NCBI GenBank assembly: GCA_014189435.1
Contig: CP050293.1
Span: forward strand, 3,601,001-3,665,000
DNA from: Mesorhizobium loti
GTDB lineage: Bacteria; Pseudomonadota; Alphaproteobacteria; Rhizobiales; Rhizobiaceae
DNA length: 64,000 bases
Reading direction: 5' to 3'
Shown piece by piece: positions 10,019 through 18,786 of this stretch (the first letter of the stretch is position 1; every line of letters starts with the position of its first letter). The position numbers and the translations under genes are program-made. The notes beneath the pieces are model-generated. The model searched no databases and was not told where the DNA came from. It worked only from the letters and a program-made list of their open reading frames with translations.

Positions 10019-10506
10019 GATCTTTCCTTCGGTGGCCATTGTTCGGTGTCGTGGTCCGGGTGCTGGTAGGAGACGAGATCGGTCAGATAGGGGGCCGACG
10101 ACATGTCCGCCATCGTGTCCTCGCCCGGCAGTTGCGGGAGCGTATCGACATAGGGCAGCTTTGCCTCGATCCCCCACTGGATCAGCGGCACGATCTCCGC
10201 CGGATTGTCGAACGCACCAATGGCGAGGCCAACGCCGTCCGGCGCGGTAAAGGTCAGCGGCGTGCCGCAATCGGCGCAAAAACCACGATCGACATGGTTG
10301 GACGAGCGGAAGTATTTCGGCTCGCCACGCGTCCAGTCGAGCCTGGCGCCGCGCACCGACACCAGCGGCGCGTAGAACGAGCCGAACGCCTTCTGGCACA
10401 TGCGGCAATGACAGATCGAGGCGTCACCAAGCGTGCCCTCGACACGAAAGCGCACCGCGCCGCACTGGCAGCCGCCGGTGTAGATCGGCCGGTTATCGAG
10501 GCTCAT
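10015..10506 (-). CDS. GFA family protein 2
   Basis: This 163-residue paralogue of the preceding gene has the same cysteine pattern (GGCQCGAVRF, CHCRMCQKAFGSF, CADCGTPLTF) and a very similar C-terminal end (YQHPDHDTEQWP against [12 protein letters not shown]). The first gene lies immediately downstream with a 4-base start-stop overlap, so tandem duplication inside one operon is evident. Zinc binding is expected from the family; the substrate is unknown. Confidence 0.85.
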
Positions 10507-10512
10507 CGCTGA

Positions 10513-10899
10513 TCACTCCGGCGCATGGCAGACGGCTTCGACGTTGTTGCCGTCGGGATCGAAGACGAAGGCGGCGTAGTAGTCCGGGTGATAGTGCGGG
10601 CGCAGGCCCGGCCCGCCATTGTCCTTGCCGCCGGCGGCGAGCGCCGCGGCGTAGAAGGCTTCGACCTCGGCGCGGCTGCGCGCGGTGAAGGCGACGTGCT
10701 GGTGGTCTTTCGGCTTGTCCTTGGCCGAACTCAGCCAGAACACCGGCCGGTCACGGCCATAGCCACCGACCTTGGCGCCGCCGGTGTATTCCAGCGGCAC
10801 CATGTAGAGCAGCGCGGCACCCAGCGGCGCCATCGCCTTGTCGTAGAAAGCCTTCGAAGCGTCGAAATCGGCAACGGTGATGCCGAGATGGTCGATCAT
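10513..10899 (-). CDS. VOC-family (glyoxalase-like) protein
   Basis: This 128-residue protein starts MIDHLGITVADFDASKAFY and ends with FVFDPDGNNVEAVCH, the two ends of a vicinal-oxygen-chelate module. The metal-site His and Glu are visible (His4 and the Glu in NNVEAV). Family members include glyoxalases, dioxygenases and antibiotic-binding proteins, and nothing here narrows the function. It begins a run of overlapping or closely spaced genes with the two GFA proteins and pip. Confidence 0.85.
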   Translation of the reverse strand: MIDHLGITVADFDASKAFYDKAMAPLGAALLYMVPLEYTGGAKVGGYGRDRPVFWLSSAKDKPKDHQHVAFTARSRAEVEAFYAAALAAGGKDNGGPGLRPHYHPDYYAAFVFDPDGNNVEAVCHAPE

Positions 10900-11042
10900 G
10901 AAATTGCCTCCCTTGCTGGTTCGCTCGCCGGCATTACGGCACCGGCCAGGCCAGCCTCGATAACGATGTGCTGGCAGACATTGTCGATATCGCGAATGAC
11001 GTCGTCGTTCCAGAAGCGCAGGATGGCCGGCGAATGCCTCCT
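10896..11042 (-). pseudogene. 3' remnant of a DUF559 endonuclease-domain gene
   Basis: The minus-strand frame ending at 10896 reads AILRFWNDDVIRDIDNVCQ and then about 25 more residues. The pattern LRFWNxxV followed by a helix is the C-terminal end of DUF559 (Vsr-like, very-short-patch-repair type) nucleases. Sequence upstream of about 11042 no longer fits the family and runs into RIME-like copy B at 11062. The N-terminal two thirds, including the catalytic part, are missing. Its stop overlaps the start of the VOC gene by 4 bases, so it was probably once the first gene of that run. The family call is from memory of the motif. Confidence 0.55.
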
Positions 11043-11061
11043 GCCATCTACGACAGCCGAG

Positions 11062-11126
11062 GTTGGCGCTCTACGGCGCCCCCCTCTGTCCTGCCGGACA
11101 TCTTCCCCGCAAGGGGGGAGATCGGC
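11062..11126. repeat. RIME-like mosaic palindrome, copy B (single arm)
   Basis: GGCGCTCTACGGCG at about 11065-11078 is followed by CCCCCCTCTGTCCTGCCGG and a CTTCCCCgcAAGGGGGGAG hairpin. The same order of pieces begins copy C at 51537. Only one arm is present, unlike copies A and C. It lies between the cysS stop codon and the DUF559 remnant. Confidence 0.85.
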
Positions 11127-11173
11127 TGTCACCCGCGCCCCCGCCAAACTTGCAAAGGTGTTTCGCGCCACCC

Positions 11174-12610
11174 TCACCGCTTGACCTCCCACGTCGTCAC
11201 ACGCTCGCCGGTGACCGGGTCCTTGCCGTCCTTCAACTGTACACCTTGTGCGAGCAGTTCGTCGCGGATGCGGTCGGCCTCGGCCCAGTTCTTGGCGGCG
11301 ATGAGCGCGAGGCGATTCGCGATGGCTTTGGCAACACCACCTTCATCGATATCGGCCGACGCGACATCGAAGCCGAGGAACAGCAGCGACGCTTTCAGCG
11401 ACGCAGCGGCATCGTTGCCGTCCGCCGCCTCGCCGGCCAACTGCGTCAGGACCTGGAAGGCGGCATAGGTGGCGAGATCGTCGGACAAGGCATCGATGAT
11501 CTCCACGGGCACCTGCCCTGCCGCCGCCGGCGCGAGGTCGGCCGCCCGCTTCCATTTGCGCAGCATGTTCTCGGCTTCTTCCAGCTTGCGCACGGAAAAG
11601 TCGATCGGTTCGCGATAATGCGTCATCAGCATCGCCAGCCGCAGCACCTCGCCCGGCCATTTGCGGCCGCCAAAGGTCTCGGTCTCCAAGAGCTCGTTGA
11701 TCGAATAGAAATTGCCGAGGCTCTTCGACATCTTTTGCCCTTCGACCTGCAGGAAGCCGTTGTGCATCCAGATGTTGGCCATCACGTCGGTGCCGTGGGC
11801 GCAGCGGGACTGGGCGATCTCGTTTTCATGGTGCGGGAAGATCAGGTCGAGGCCGCCGCCATGGATGTCGAAGACCTCGCCGAGATAGGCGGCCGACATT
11901 GCCGAGCATTCGATGTGCCAGCCCGGCCGGCCCCTGCCCCATGGCGAATTCCAGCCCGGCTCCTCCGGCGACGACAGCTTCCACAGCACGAAGTCGCCGG
12001 GGTTCTTCTTGTGCGCGTCGACGGCCACACGGGCGCCCGCCTGCTGCTCGTCGAGATTGCGCTTCGACAGCTGACCGTAGTCCGGCATCGATGCGGTGTC
12101 GAACAGGACTTCGCCCGCGGCAACATAGGCATGGCCGCGTTCGATCAGGCTTTGAATCAAGGTGATCATGTCGACCTTGCCGTCGGCGCGGGGCTCGACG
12201 AATTCGGTGGCGCGCGGCTCGACCGTCGGCTCCAGGCAGCCGAGAACCGCCACGTCGCTGTGGAACTGATCGGCGGTCTTTTCGGTAACCCGCCGGATCG
12301 CCTCGTTGAGCGAGAGCGTGCCGGAAGCGATCTCGCCGCCGAAATCGCGCAGGGCGCGGGCGTTGATCTTGTCGTCGACGTCCGTGATGTTGCGCACATA
12401 GGTGACGTGCGTCTCGCCATACAGGTGACGCAGCAAGCGGAACAGCACGTCGAAGACGATCACCGGCCTGGCGTTGCCGATATGGGCAAAGTCGTAGACG
12501 GTCGGGCCGCAGACATACATGCGCACATTGTCAGGATCGATCGGGACGAAATCCTCTTTCGTCCGCGTCAGCGTGTTGTAGAGGCGCAAGCCCTGCGATG
12601 CGTCAGACAT
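11174..12610 (-). CDS. cysS: cysteinyl-tRNA synthetase
   Basis: This 478-residue class I aminoacyl-tRNA synthetase charges tRNA-Cys. The zinc-site Cys34 in [10 protein letters not shown], the HIGH-type signature FAHIGNARP at 41-49 and KMSKSLGN near residue 290 are all intact. The C-terminal helical anticodon domain follows. Slightly longer than the E. coli enzyme, as is usual in rhizobia. It is transcribed alone, with about 390 bp of non-coding sequence upstream. Confidence 0.96.
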   Translation of the reverse strand: MSDASQGLRLYNTLTRTKEDFVPIDPDNVRMYVCGPTVYDFAHIGNARPVIVFDVLFRLLRHLYGETHVTYVRNITDVDDKINARALRDFGGEIASGTLSLNEAIRRVTEKTADQFHSDVAVLGCLEPTVEPRATEFVEPRADGKVDMITLIQSLIERGHAYVAAGEVLFDTASMPDYGQLSKRNLDEQQAGARVAVDAHKKNPGDFVLWKLSSPEEPGWNSPWGRGRPGWHIECSAMSAAYLGEVFDIHGGGLDLIFPHHENEIAQSRCAHGTDVMANIWMHNGFLQVEGQKMSKSLGNFYSINELLETETFGGRKWPGEVLRLAMLMTHYREPIDFSVRKLEEAENMLRKWKRAADLAPAAAGQVPVEIIDALSDDLATYAAFQVLTQLAGEAADGNDAAASLKASLLFLGFDVASADIDEGGVAKAIANRLALIAAKNWAEADRIRDELLAQGVQLKDGKDPVTGERVTTWEVKR

Positions 12611-13002
12611 TCGTGCCTTCCCGGTTCAGAACTCAATTTGAATGGAGCCAGCCCTGCGCGAGACGCAAATCAGGCTCCAGCCTGCTGGCCGGGGCGTTTG
12701 TCCAATCTGGGGAAAGATGAGGCGAAAACGTCCGGACCAGCGCGAGGCTAGCCAATAATGCAAATGCCACAAATGGCGAAAGACGTTTTCATGGCCGGCT
12801 TTATCGCCTTGGCTTGTGTTGCAGTCAAGTCGCTAGTTTCGGCAAAAACGTCGCTGGATCACAGGGAATGATCCACTGAAACATTTTATTAAACATGTCG
12901 GCACAGTCATGAAACATTCGCCGGCTAGATCAGCAGGCGTCACGATTTGGTCAGAATCGGCCATCAAACGCAGACACGAAAATGTTACCTGGGAAGAGAG
13001 AC
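12611..13002. other. 392-bp intergenic region upstream of cysS
   Basis: This gap lies between the divergent cysS and the small plus-strand gene at 13003, so it should hold promoters for both. It is less GC-rich than its surroundings near 12840-12960. No recognisable T-box, riboswitch or RNA gene was seen. Confidence 0.5.
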
Positions 13003-13158
13003 ATGCCCCGAACCAAGCAGGAATCCAACCGCGCCAAGCAACCGGCGCTGGCCAACCACTATCGCGACATCGGCCCGGCCGCGATCGTCGCCGCCCTTCT
13101 CCACACCGCGAAGAAGAAAAAGCCGGCGCAGAAGATCGTATCGCCCCGCGCTGCCTGA
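13003..13158 (+). CDS. 51-residue basic small protein
   Basis: This short gene starts ATG at 13003, 5-8 bases after a strong purine-rich ribosome site (gggaagagag), and stops TGA at 13156-13158. The product begins MPRTKQESNRAKQ and carries GPAAIVAALLH, a lysine cluster (AKKKKPAQK) and a basic end. The composition and the good initiation site suggest a real small protein, perhaps nucleic-acid-binding, but no family is recognised. It faces the SRAP gene, with a GGCGCC-type hairpin between them. Confidence 0.55.
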   Translation: MPRTKQESNRAKQPALANHYRDIGPAAIVAALLHTAKKKKPAQKIVSPRAA

Positions 13159-13234
13159 AGCGGTGTGCGGCCGGCGCCAAAGGCGCCTGGCATGAGGGCG
13201 CCGACATGCACAGCGCCTCTGAAGAACAGCTGAG

Positions 13235-13996
13235 CTAGAACAACGTCATCTGACTGTCGTCCGCGCCGGGCTTCTGGCGCTTGACCTTCTCGGGCTCCGG
13301 CCCGATCTCGCCCCGCTCCTGAATCTCCGGTCCGGTGTTGGCGACCTTGTTGACGAGGTCGGAGACGGGAATTGCCTCGAAGAAATCCAGCTGCGCCGGC
13401 CGCAACAGATCGGCGACATCGCGCGGCTCGAGCGTGCGGCAATCCAGCCAGCGGGCGAAATCCCTGGGATCGATCACCACCGGCATGCGGTCGTGGATAT
13501 GGGCGATGTCGGCATTGGCGTTGACGGTCAGGATGGCGCCGGTGTCCATTTCCGAACCGCCCGGCTCGGCATAGGTCTCGATCAGTCCGGCAAAGGCGAC
13601 CAACCCGCCATGCCTGGGCCGGATCCAATAGGGTTGCCCCTTCTTGCCTCCGGTTTGCCGCCACTCATAGAAGCCGGATGCCGGCACCAGCGCACGGCGA
13701 TGGCGCATGGCCGCCTTGAACGAGGCCTTTTCGGCGGCACCCTCGGAGCGCGCGTTGAACAGCAGCGGAAACTCGCGTGTGTCCTTGACCCAGGTCGGGA
13801 TCAGCCCCCAGCGCACCAGCATCGGCTGCCGGTCCGGCAGATTCGAGCCCGGCGCCCGCGGGGGGCCGGCGACCGCCATCAGGATCGGCTGCGTCGGCGC
13901 AATGTTGTAGCGCGCAGGGAAATCCTCCAGTTCAGCCAAGCCTAGCAAGGCGGCAGTCTGGTCCGGCGTCGCGGTCAAGGCAAAACGTCCGCACAT
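13235..13996 (-). CDS. SRAP/HMCES-type abasic-site DNA-protein crosslink protein (YedK-like)
   Basis: This 253-residue protein starts MCGRFALT; methionine removal exposes the catalytic Cys2, which forms a thiazolidine link with abasic sites in single-stranded DNA. That requirement fixes the start at 13996 even though the frame extends upstream. Other family marks are present: the ARSEGAAEKASF region, GFYEW, and IHDRMPVVI with the active-site histidine. It is commonly SOS-linked, but no clear LexA box was seen. The C-terminal 30 residues are a charged tail. Confidence 0.9.
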   Translation of the reverse strand: MCGRFALTATPDQTAALLGLAELEDFPARYNIAPTQPILMAVAGPPRAPGSNLPDRQPMLVRWGLIPTWVKDTREFPLLFNARSEGAAEKASFKAAMRHRRALVPASGFYEWRQTGGKKGQPYWIRPRHGGLVAFAGLIETYAEPGGSEMDTGAILTVNANADIAHIHDRMPVVIDPRDFARWLDCRTLEPRDVADLLRPAQLDFFEAIPVSDLVNKVANTGPEIQERGEIGPEPEKVKRQKPGADDSQMTLF

Positions 13997-14123
13997 GGTC
14001 GATTGGCGCCCTTCGAATGGTTCGCTTTGAAAGTGGCGATGCAACCGGCGTTGCGCAACCGCTAAAGCTTCCCCATGCTGGGCGGTCCACAACAGACCTG
14101 CCTACACGCCTGATCGGGAACCT

Positions 14124-14558
14124 ATGAACGAAGCGCGCAAGACACTCCCGGCAGTCTCCGTCGCCGTCGTGCGGGCAGACACCGTGCTTCTGGTCAAGCG
14201 CGCACGGCAACCCTCGCAAGGGCTCTATGCCTTCCCGGGCGGCAAGGTCGAACCCGGCGAAACGCTGGAGGCAGCGGCGGAGCGCGAACTTCTGGAAGAA
14301 ACCGGTTTACGCGCCACAAATTATCGCCCGCTTCGGGAAATCCACATCGACGGCAGGGACGACAGCCATCCGGTCGATTATCGCCTCACGGTCTTCGGCG
14401 CCGCCTATGCCGGCGGCGAGGCAGTGGCCAGCGACGATGCCGAGACGGCCGCATTCTATACGCTCAGTGAGATGGCGGCACTGCCGCTCGCAGGCTCGGT
14501 GTTCGCGGTGGCCGAAGACTTGTTGAATCCCGGCGGAGACGCCGGGCCACAGTCCTGA
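14124..14558 (+). CDS. Nudix hydrolase
   Basis: This 144-residue protein has a full Nudix box at residues 40-62 (GKVEPGETLEAAAERELLEE, then TGL), which binds the metal ions that cleave nucleoside diphosphates linked to another group. The short form and central position of the box resemble ADP-ribose or MutT-like pyrophosphatases. The substrate cannot be told from the sequence. It is transcribed alone, divergent from the SRAP gene with about 130 bp between starts. Confidence 0.9.
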   Translation: MNEARKTLPAVSVAVVRADTVLLVKRARQPSQGLYAFPGGKVEPGETLEAAAERELLEETGLRATNYRPLREIHIDGRDDSHPVDYRLTVFGAAYAGGEAVASDDAETAAFYTLSEMAALPLAGSVFAVAEDLLNPGGDAGPQS

Positions 14559-14656
14559 AAATCGCCTTGCGGGCGACAAATTGTTTCGCCACAAAGACTT
14601 ACACCGTTCGGCAGACCACAACGGCATACGCCGTTGGGTTTAGGTAGAGAAGGCTT

Positions 14657-15034
14657 ATGAACCGTCCGTCCCTGCTCCTCGTCCTATGTCTTGCCGCCAG
14701 CATGGCCATTTCGATGCGGCCTGCGCTCAGCGCCGAGTCGCCGTTCGAGCCCGGCCTGATGCGACTGGCGGAGGTTCTGGGGTCGCTGCATTTCCTGCGC
14801 AATCTCTGCGGCGAGAAGGGCGACCAGTGGCGTGCCGAGATGACAAAACTGCTCGATTCGGAAAATCCGGATGCCGAGCGGCGCGCCCGCTTCATCGCCA
14901 GCTTCAATCGCGGCTACCGCTCCTTCGGCGGCACCTATACGCGGTGCACGCCCTCGGCGACCGAAGCCATCAGCCGCTACATGAAGGAAGGCGAGACGCT
15001 GTCGCGCGATATCGCCTCGCGTTACGGCAACTAG
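14657..15034 (+). CDS. TIGR02301-family exported protein
   Basis: This 125-residue protein has an N-terminal signal peptide (about residues 1-26, likely cleavage after ALS-A). The family hallmark LMRLAEVLGSLHFLRNLC is followed by FNRGYRSFGGTYTRC, giving two conserved cysteines that could form a disulfide in the periplasm. The family is widespread in Rhizobiales and has no known function. Confidence 0.85.
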   Translation: MNRPSLLLVLCLAASMAISMRPALSAESPFEPGLMRLAEVLGSLHFLRNLCGEKGDQWRAEMTKLLDSENPDAERRARFIASFNRGYRSFGGTYTRCTPSATEAISRYMKEGETLSRDIASRYGN

Positions 15035-15390
15035 GCACTCGCTCATCAACAACTATCTGGGCCATTGCTGGCGACGACTGAGATATCCGGCTTGTGCCAG
15101 GCGATATCTTGGTGCAATCCTCATGTTGCACTTCTGCAACAGTATTAACGAAACCTTACCGCGCGAAAGCGGAATTAACTCAAACTGAAGGTTTTCGCCC
15201 CGCAGGCCGCCCCAATCGGCTAAGTTTGACTCGAGCTGAACGCAGCTTCGCACAAGGCAATCGGGCTTTGTAAAAGACGATCAAAAAAATGTCGTATTTA
15301 CAAATACTTAATTGACCCCGCGTGTGAAATGAACAGATCAGGCCTGATCCACATCGACGGATCGCTGCTTGAAAGGGTGGACATTCGCTT
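15035..15390. other. 356-bp intergenic region with two palindromes
   Basis: The gap contains an inverted repeat GTTGCA-cttc-TGCAAC at 15125-15140 and a perfect 14-bp palindrome GATCAGGCCTGATC at 15336-15349, about 40 bp before the next start codon. The stretch 15260-15310 is AT-rich. This looks like a regulated promoter for the small gene at 15391. No RNA gene was recognised. Confidence 0.5.
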
Positions 15391-15648
15391 ATGGAACATG
15401 GTGTCAACGACATCGACGCGCTGGTCAGGGAAGAAAAACGCCTGACCGCCGTGGAAAGCCACAGCGAGGCCTGGGCGGAAGGTCTCTCCGCCGGTATAGA
15501 GCCCGAGATCATTGCCGAAGCAGCGCTCGAAACCGCCTTCGGCGAGATGTTGCGTGCCAATGGCGAGACCTCGGCCCTTGCCCTGCTCGACCGTATGCGT
15601 GAAAAGGTGATTGCTGGCGCCTTCGAGCCTGAACGGCTGCGGCACTGA
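15391..15648 (+). CDS. 85-residue hypothetical acidic protein
   Basis: This small cytoplasmic protein begins MEHGVNDIDALVREEKRL, is rich in Ala and Glu, and is predicted to be mostly helical. There is no signal peptide, cysteine or known motif. A ribosome site (gaaaggg) lies about 15 bases ahead. A 14-bp palindrome upstream suggests regulation. It probably belongs to a rhizobial family of unknown role. Confidence 0.65.
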   Translation: MEHGVNDIDALVREEKRLTAVESHSEAWAEGLSAGIEPEIIAEAALETAFGEMLRANGETSALALLDRMREKVIAGAFEPERLRH

Positions 15649-15730
15649 ACCGAAATCCGGTTCTTTGACGGCAAAATGCCGCTCGGGCGTCATGCCCGGA
15701 AGCAGGGAGAAACGGGCAGTGAGTTTTTCG

Positions 15731-16504
15731 ATGTCAGGCAAGCCGCGTGGCTTGGTCCTCTGCATCTCTTTCGCTGCTTGCTGTGCCGCGATTCCCCTGG
15801 TTGTGTGTCTCGCGAGCAGCCCCGCCTATGCGCTGAGCGAGATCAAGCGCGAAGAGCTCCCGCCAACAGTCACGCCGCCGGCTGACGACGACATGTCGCC
15901 CCCAGGAAGCACCGTGCCGATGCCCAACCCGGTCGGAACGCCGCCTCCGGCCAGCCAGCCGGCTACTCCTGAAGCCGAGCCGGACAGTCCGGCGGATGGC
16001 GGCGTGACCAGACCGCGCGTCGATCCGGAGACGCCGGTACCCGAGGTTGTCTACGATCTCGGCAAGCTGCCGGAACCGGTGCGGCGCATGCACGACCTGA
16101 TCGTCGAGGCCTGCAAGGGCGGCGACATCGAGAAACTGCGTCCCTTGATCGGCAAGGGCGACAGCGCCACGCAGATATCGCTGACCGACATAGACGGCGA
16201 CGCCATCGCCTTCCTCAAGGGGCTCTCCGGCGACCCGGACGGCCAGGAGATCCTGGCTATCCTCGAGGAGGTGCTCGATGCCGGCTACGTCCACCTCGAT
16301 GCCGGCACGCCACAAGAACTCTATGTGTGGCCGTATTTCTTCGCCCTGCCGCTGGACAAGCTGGACGCCAAGCAGCGGGTCGAATTGTTCAAGATCGTCA
16401 CCGCTGGCGATTTCGACGACATGAAGCAATTCGGCGCCTATATCTTCTACCGTGTCGGCATCACGCCCACTGGGCAGTGGACATTCTTCGTCGCCGGCGA
16501 CTGA
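15731..16504 (+). CDS. exported hypothetical protein with Pro-rich linker
   Basis: This 257-residue protein starts MSGKPRGLVLCISF and has a long signal peptide ending near residue 35 (SSPAYA-L). A proline/threonine-rich linker (about 45-110) precedes a globular C-terminal domain with PEPVRRMHDLIVEACKGGD and the end GQWTFFVAGD. The C-terminal domain is conserved-looking, with many charged residues and a YVWPYFFALPLD segment, but I do not recognise the family. The frame runs further upstream, but this ATG is the one that exposes a proper signal peptide. Confidence 0.75.
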   Translation: MSGKPRGLVLCISFAACCAAIPLVVCLASSPAYALSEIKREELPPTVTPPADDDMSPPGSTVPMPNPVGTPPPASQPATPEAEPDSPADGGVTRPRVDPETPVPEVVYDLGKLPEPVRRMHDLIVEACKGGDIEKLRPLIGKGDSATQISLTDIDGDAIAFLKGLSGDPDGQEILAILEEVLDAGYVHLDAGTPQELYVWPYFFALPLDKLDAKQRVELFKIVTAGDFDDMKQFGAYIFYRVGITPTGQWTFFVAGD

Positions 16505-16518
16505 GCCTCTTAGGGAGT

Positions 16519-17850
16519 CTAGACGACAAGGGCCTCGGCAAACTCCACCGCCCTACCCTGGCTGGGCGTGACGATCTCGCCTTCCCACATCACGCGGCTA
16601 CCGCGAATGACGGTGCCAACCGGCCAGCCGGTCACTTCTCTCCCGTCATAAGGCGTCCAGCCGGCTTTCGAGCCGGCCTGCGCGTTGGTGATGGTCTGGC
16701 GCCGCTTCATATCGACGATGGTGAAGTCGGCGTCGTAGCCGGCGGCGATACGGCCCTTTCTCGCCATGCCGAAGATGCGCTGCGGGCCATGGCTGGACAG
16801 GTCGACGAAGCGCTGCAAGGTCAGCCGGCCGGCATTGACGTGGTCGAGCATGATCGGCACCAGCGTCTGCACGCCGGTCATCCCTGACGGCGAGGCCGGA
16901 TAGGATTTTGCCTTCTCGGCCAGCGTGTGCGGCGCGTGGTCGGAGCCGAGCACGTCGACGATGCCTTGCGCAATGCCATGCCAGACGCCGTCGCGATGGC
17001 GCGCGGCGCGCACCGGCGGGTTCATCTGGATCAGCGTGCCAAGCCTGAGATAGTCGTCGGCGCTCAGCGTCAAATGATGCGGCGTCGCCTCGCAGGTCGC
17101 GACATCCTTGTGCTGTTGGAGGAACACAATCTCCTCGGCGGTCGAGATGTGCAGGACATGGATGCGGGCGCGAACTTGCCGAGCGATGCGCACAAGCCGT
17201 TCGGTGCAGCGCAAGGCGGCGATCTCGTCGCGCCAGACCGGGTGCGATGAAGGATCGCCCTCGATGCGTTCGCCAAGACGCTCGCGCAGCCGGAATTCGT
17301 CTTCCGAATGAAAGGCGGCGCGGCGGCGCGTGTTCCGGAGGATCGATGCCACGCCCTCGTCATCCTCGACCAGCAGATCGCCGGTCGACGAGCCCATGAA
17401 AACCTTGATCCCGGCCGCGCCCGGCAACCGCTCAAGCTCGCCGACATCTTTCGCGTTCTCACGCGTACCGCCAACCCAGAAGGCAAAATCGCAATGCATG
17501 CGACCAGTGCCGCGCCGGATCTTGTCGGCAAGCGCTGCCTCGCTGGTGGTCAAAGGATTGGTGTTGGGCATCTCGAACACGGCGGTGACGCCGCCAAGCA
17601 CGGCCGCGCGCGAACCCGTTTCCAAATCTTCCTTGTACTCCAGTCCCGGCTCGCGAAAGTGCACCTGGCTATCGATGACACCTGGCAGGATATGCAGGCC
17701 GCGGCAGTCGATCGTCTCGCCGGCCGAGGCCTGGCGGAGATCGCCGATGGCAGCGATGCGCCCGTCCTTCACGCCGATGTCGCGAGCCCCTTCGCCGTCA
17801 TGGTTGACCACTGTGCCGCCTGTCAGGATGAGGTCGTAGATCATGGCCAT
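16519..17850 (-). CDS. dihydroorotase-like amidohydrolase with altered HxH motif
   Basis: This 443-residue amidohydrolase of the type I dihydroorotase group would interconvert carbamoyl-aspartate and dihydroorotate. Family marks are HFREPG at 64-69, EMPNTNP, a lysine in AAGIKVFMGSSTG, FHSEDE, HILHIST and GSDHAPHT. The first metal motif is unusual: where D-x-H-x-H is expected the sequence is D60-S-Q62-V-H64, so one metal-binding histidine is glutamine (codon CAG at 17665-17667). It may be a variant enzyme or a hydrolase with another substrate. No pyrB lies beside it. ATG at 17850 is preferred over the in-frame one at 17844. Confidence 0.8.
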   Translation of the reverse strand: MAMIYDLILTGGTVVNHDGEGARDIGVKDGRIAAIGDLRQASAGETIDCRGLHILPGVIDSQVHFREPGLEYKEDLETGSRAAVLGGVTAVFEMPNTNPLTTSEAALADKIRRGTGRMHCDFAFWVGGTRENAKDVGELERLPGAAGIKVFMGSSTGDLLVEDDEGVASILRNTRRRAAFHSEDEFRLRERLGERIEGDPSSHPVWRDEIAALRCTERLVRIARQVRARIHVLHISTAEEIVFLQQHKDVATCEATPHHLTLSADDYLRLGTLIQMNPPVRAARHRDGVWHGIAQGIVDVLGSDHAPHTLAEKAKSYPASPSGMTGVQTLVPIMLDHVNAGRLTLQRFVDLSSHGPQRIFGMARKGRIAAGYDADFTIVDMKRRQTITNAQAGSKAGWTPYDGREVTGWPVGTVIRGSRVMWEGEIVTPSQGRAVEFAEALVV

Positions 17851-17925
17851 GCTCTCTTGCGGGGGGAGTGCCAGCGGCTTACGTAAAGGCCGACCGTTTT
17901 GCAAGATCAGGTTGCTTTTCCGCCC

Positions 17926-18786
17926 ATGCCCTTTGCCCAGCTCAAAGACCGCGCCCTCATTTCCGTGTCAGGCCCGGATGCCGAGCATTTTCTGCAGAAC
18001 ATCCTGACCACCGATCTCGACATATTGGCTCCCGGCGAAGCCAAACCCGGTGCGCTGCTGACGCCGCAAGGCAAGATCCTGTTCGATTTCCTGATCTCGC
18101 GCGACGGTGAGAATGCATTCCGGCTGGAATGCCGGGTCGACATATCGGACGATTTCGTACGCCGGCTGACGCTCTACAAACTGCGCGCCAAGGTCGAGAT
18201 TGCCAAGGCAGATCAGGTGTTTGTCACCGTCGCGTGGGGACATGAATCAACACCCTCACAATCTGATTCAATGGCGGCCGCCGACACGCGCTTTCGCAGC
18301 GGCGCCGTCATGCGTTCCTATGGCGAAACAACTGCGCCCAGCGACCTCGCCGCGTGGCAAGCCTTCCGCATTGCCGGCGGCATTGCCGAAAGCGGCAGCG
18401 ACTACCAACTGGGAGACGCCTTCCCCCATGATGTGCTTCTGGACGAAACCGGCGGCGTCGGCTTCAAGAAGGGCTGCTATGTCGGCCAGGAGGTCGTCTC
18501 GCGCATGCAGCATCGCGGCACGGCCAGGCGGCGCGTGCTGATTGCATCGGCCGACAGGCCCCTGCCCGCGCCGGGCACCGAGCTAACCGTTGCAGGTCGG
18601 CCGGTTGGTACGCTCGGCTCGACCGTCGGCACGATCGGTCTGGCCATTGCCCGCATCGACCGGGTCAAGGCGGCGCTCGACGCCGGCCAGCCGATCATAG
18701 CCGGGGACGCCCCTGTTTCACTCGCCATCCCGGTCTGGGCAAAATTCGCCTTCCCGCAGGAAGCCGTCAGCGCGGAGGAGGCCTGA
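17926..18786 (+). CDS. ygfZ: YgfZ/GcvT-like folate-binding protein
   Basis: This 286-residue protein is related to the aminomethyltransferase GcvT and supports iron-sulfur cluster assembly or repair in a folate-dependent way. The signature KGCYVGQE, with the key cysteine, lies at residues 182-189, followed by VVSRMQHRG. The start MPFAQLKDRALISVSG is preferred; a second ATG lies nine codons upstream. Its TGA overlaps the ATG of the HD hydrolase gene (TGATG). Confidence 0.88.
   Translation: MPFAQLKDRALISVSGPDAEHFLQNILTTDLDILAPGEAKPGALLTPQGKILFDFLISRDGENAFRLECRVDISDDFVRRLTLYKLRAKVEIAKADQVFVTVAWGHESTPSQSDSMAAADTRFRSGAVMRSYGETTAPSDLAAWQAFRIAGGIAESGSDYQLGDAFPHDVLLDETGGVGFKKGCYVGQEVVSRMQHRGTARRRVLIASADRPLPAPGTELTVAGRPVGTLGSTVGTIGLAIARIDRVKAALDAGQPIIAGDAPVSLAIPVWAKFAFPQEAVSAEEA

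Noticed and set aside
11063..12751. 562-codon plus-strand frame opposite cysS
   Set aside because: cysS motifs are intact on the other strand, and the plus-strand product has no recognisable domain.
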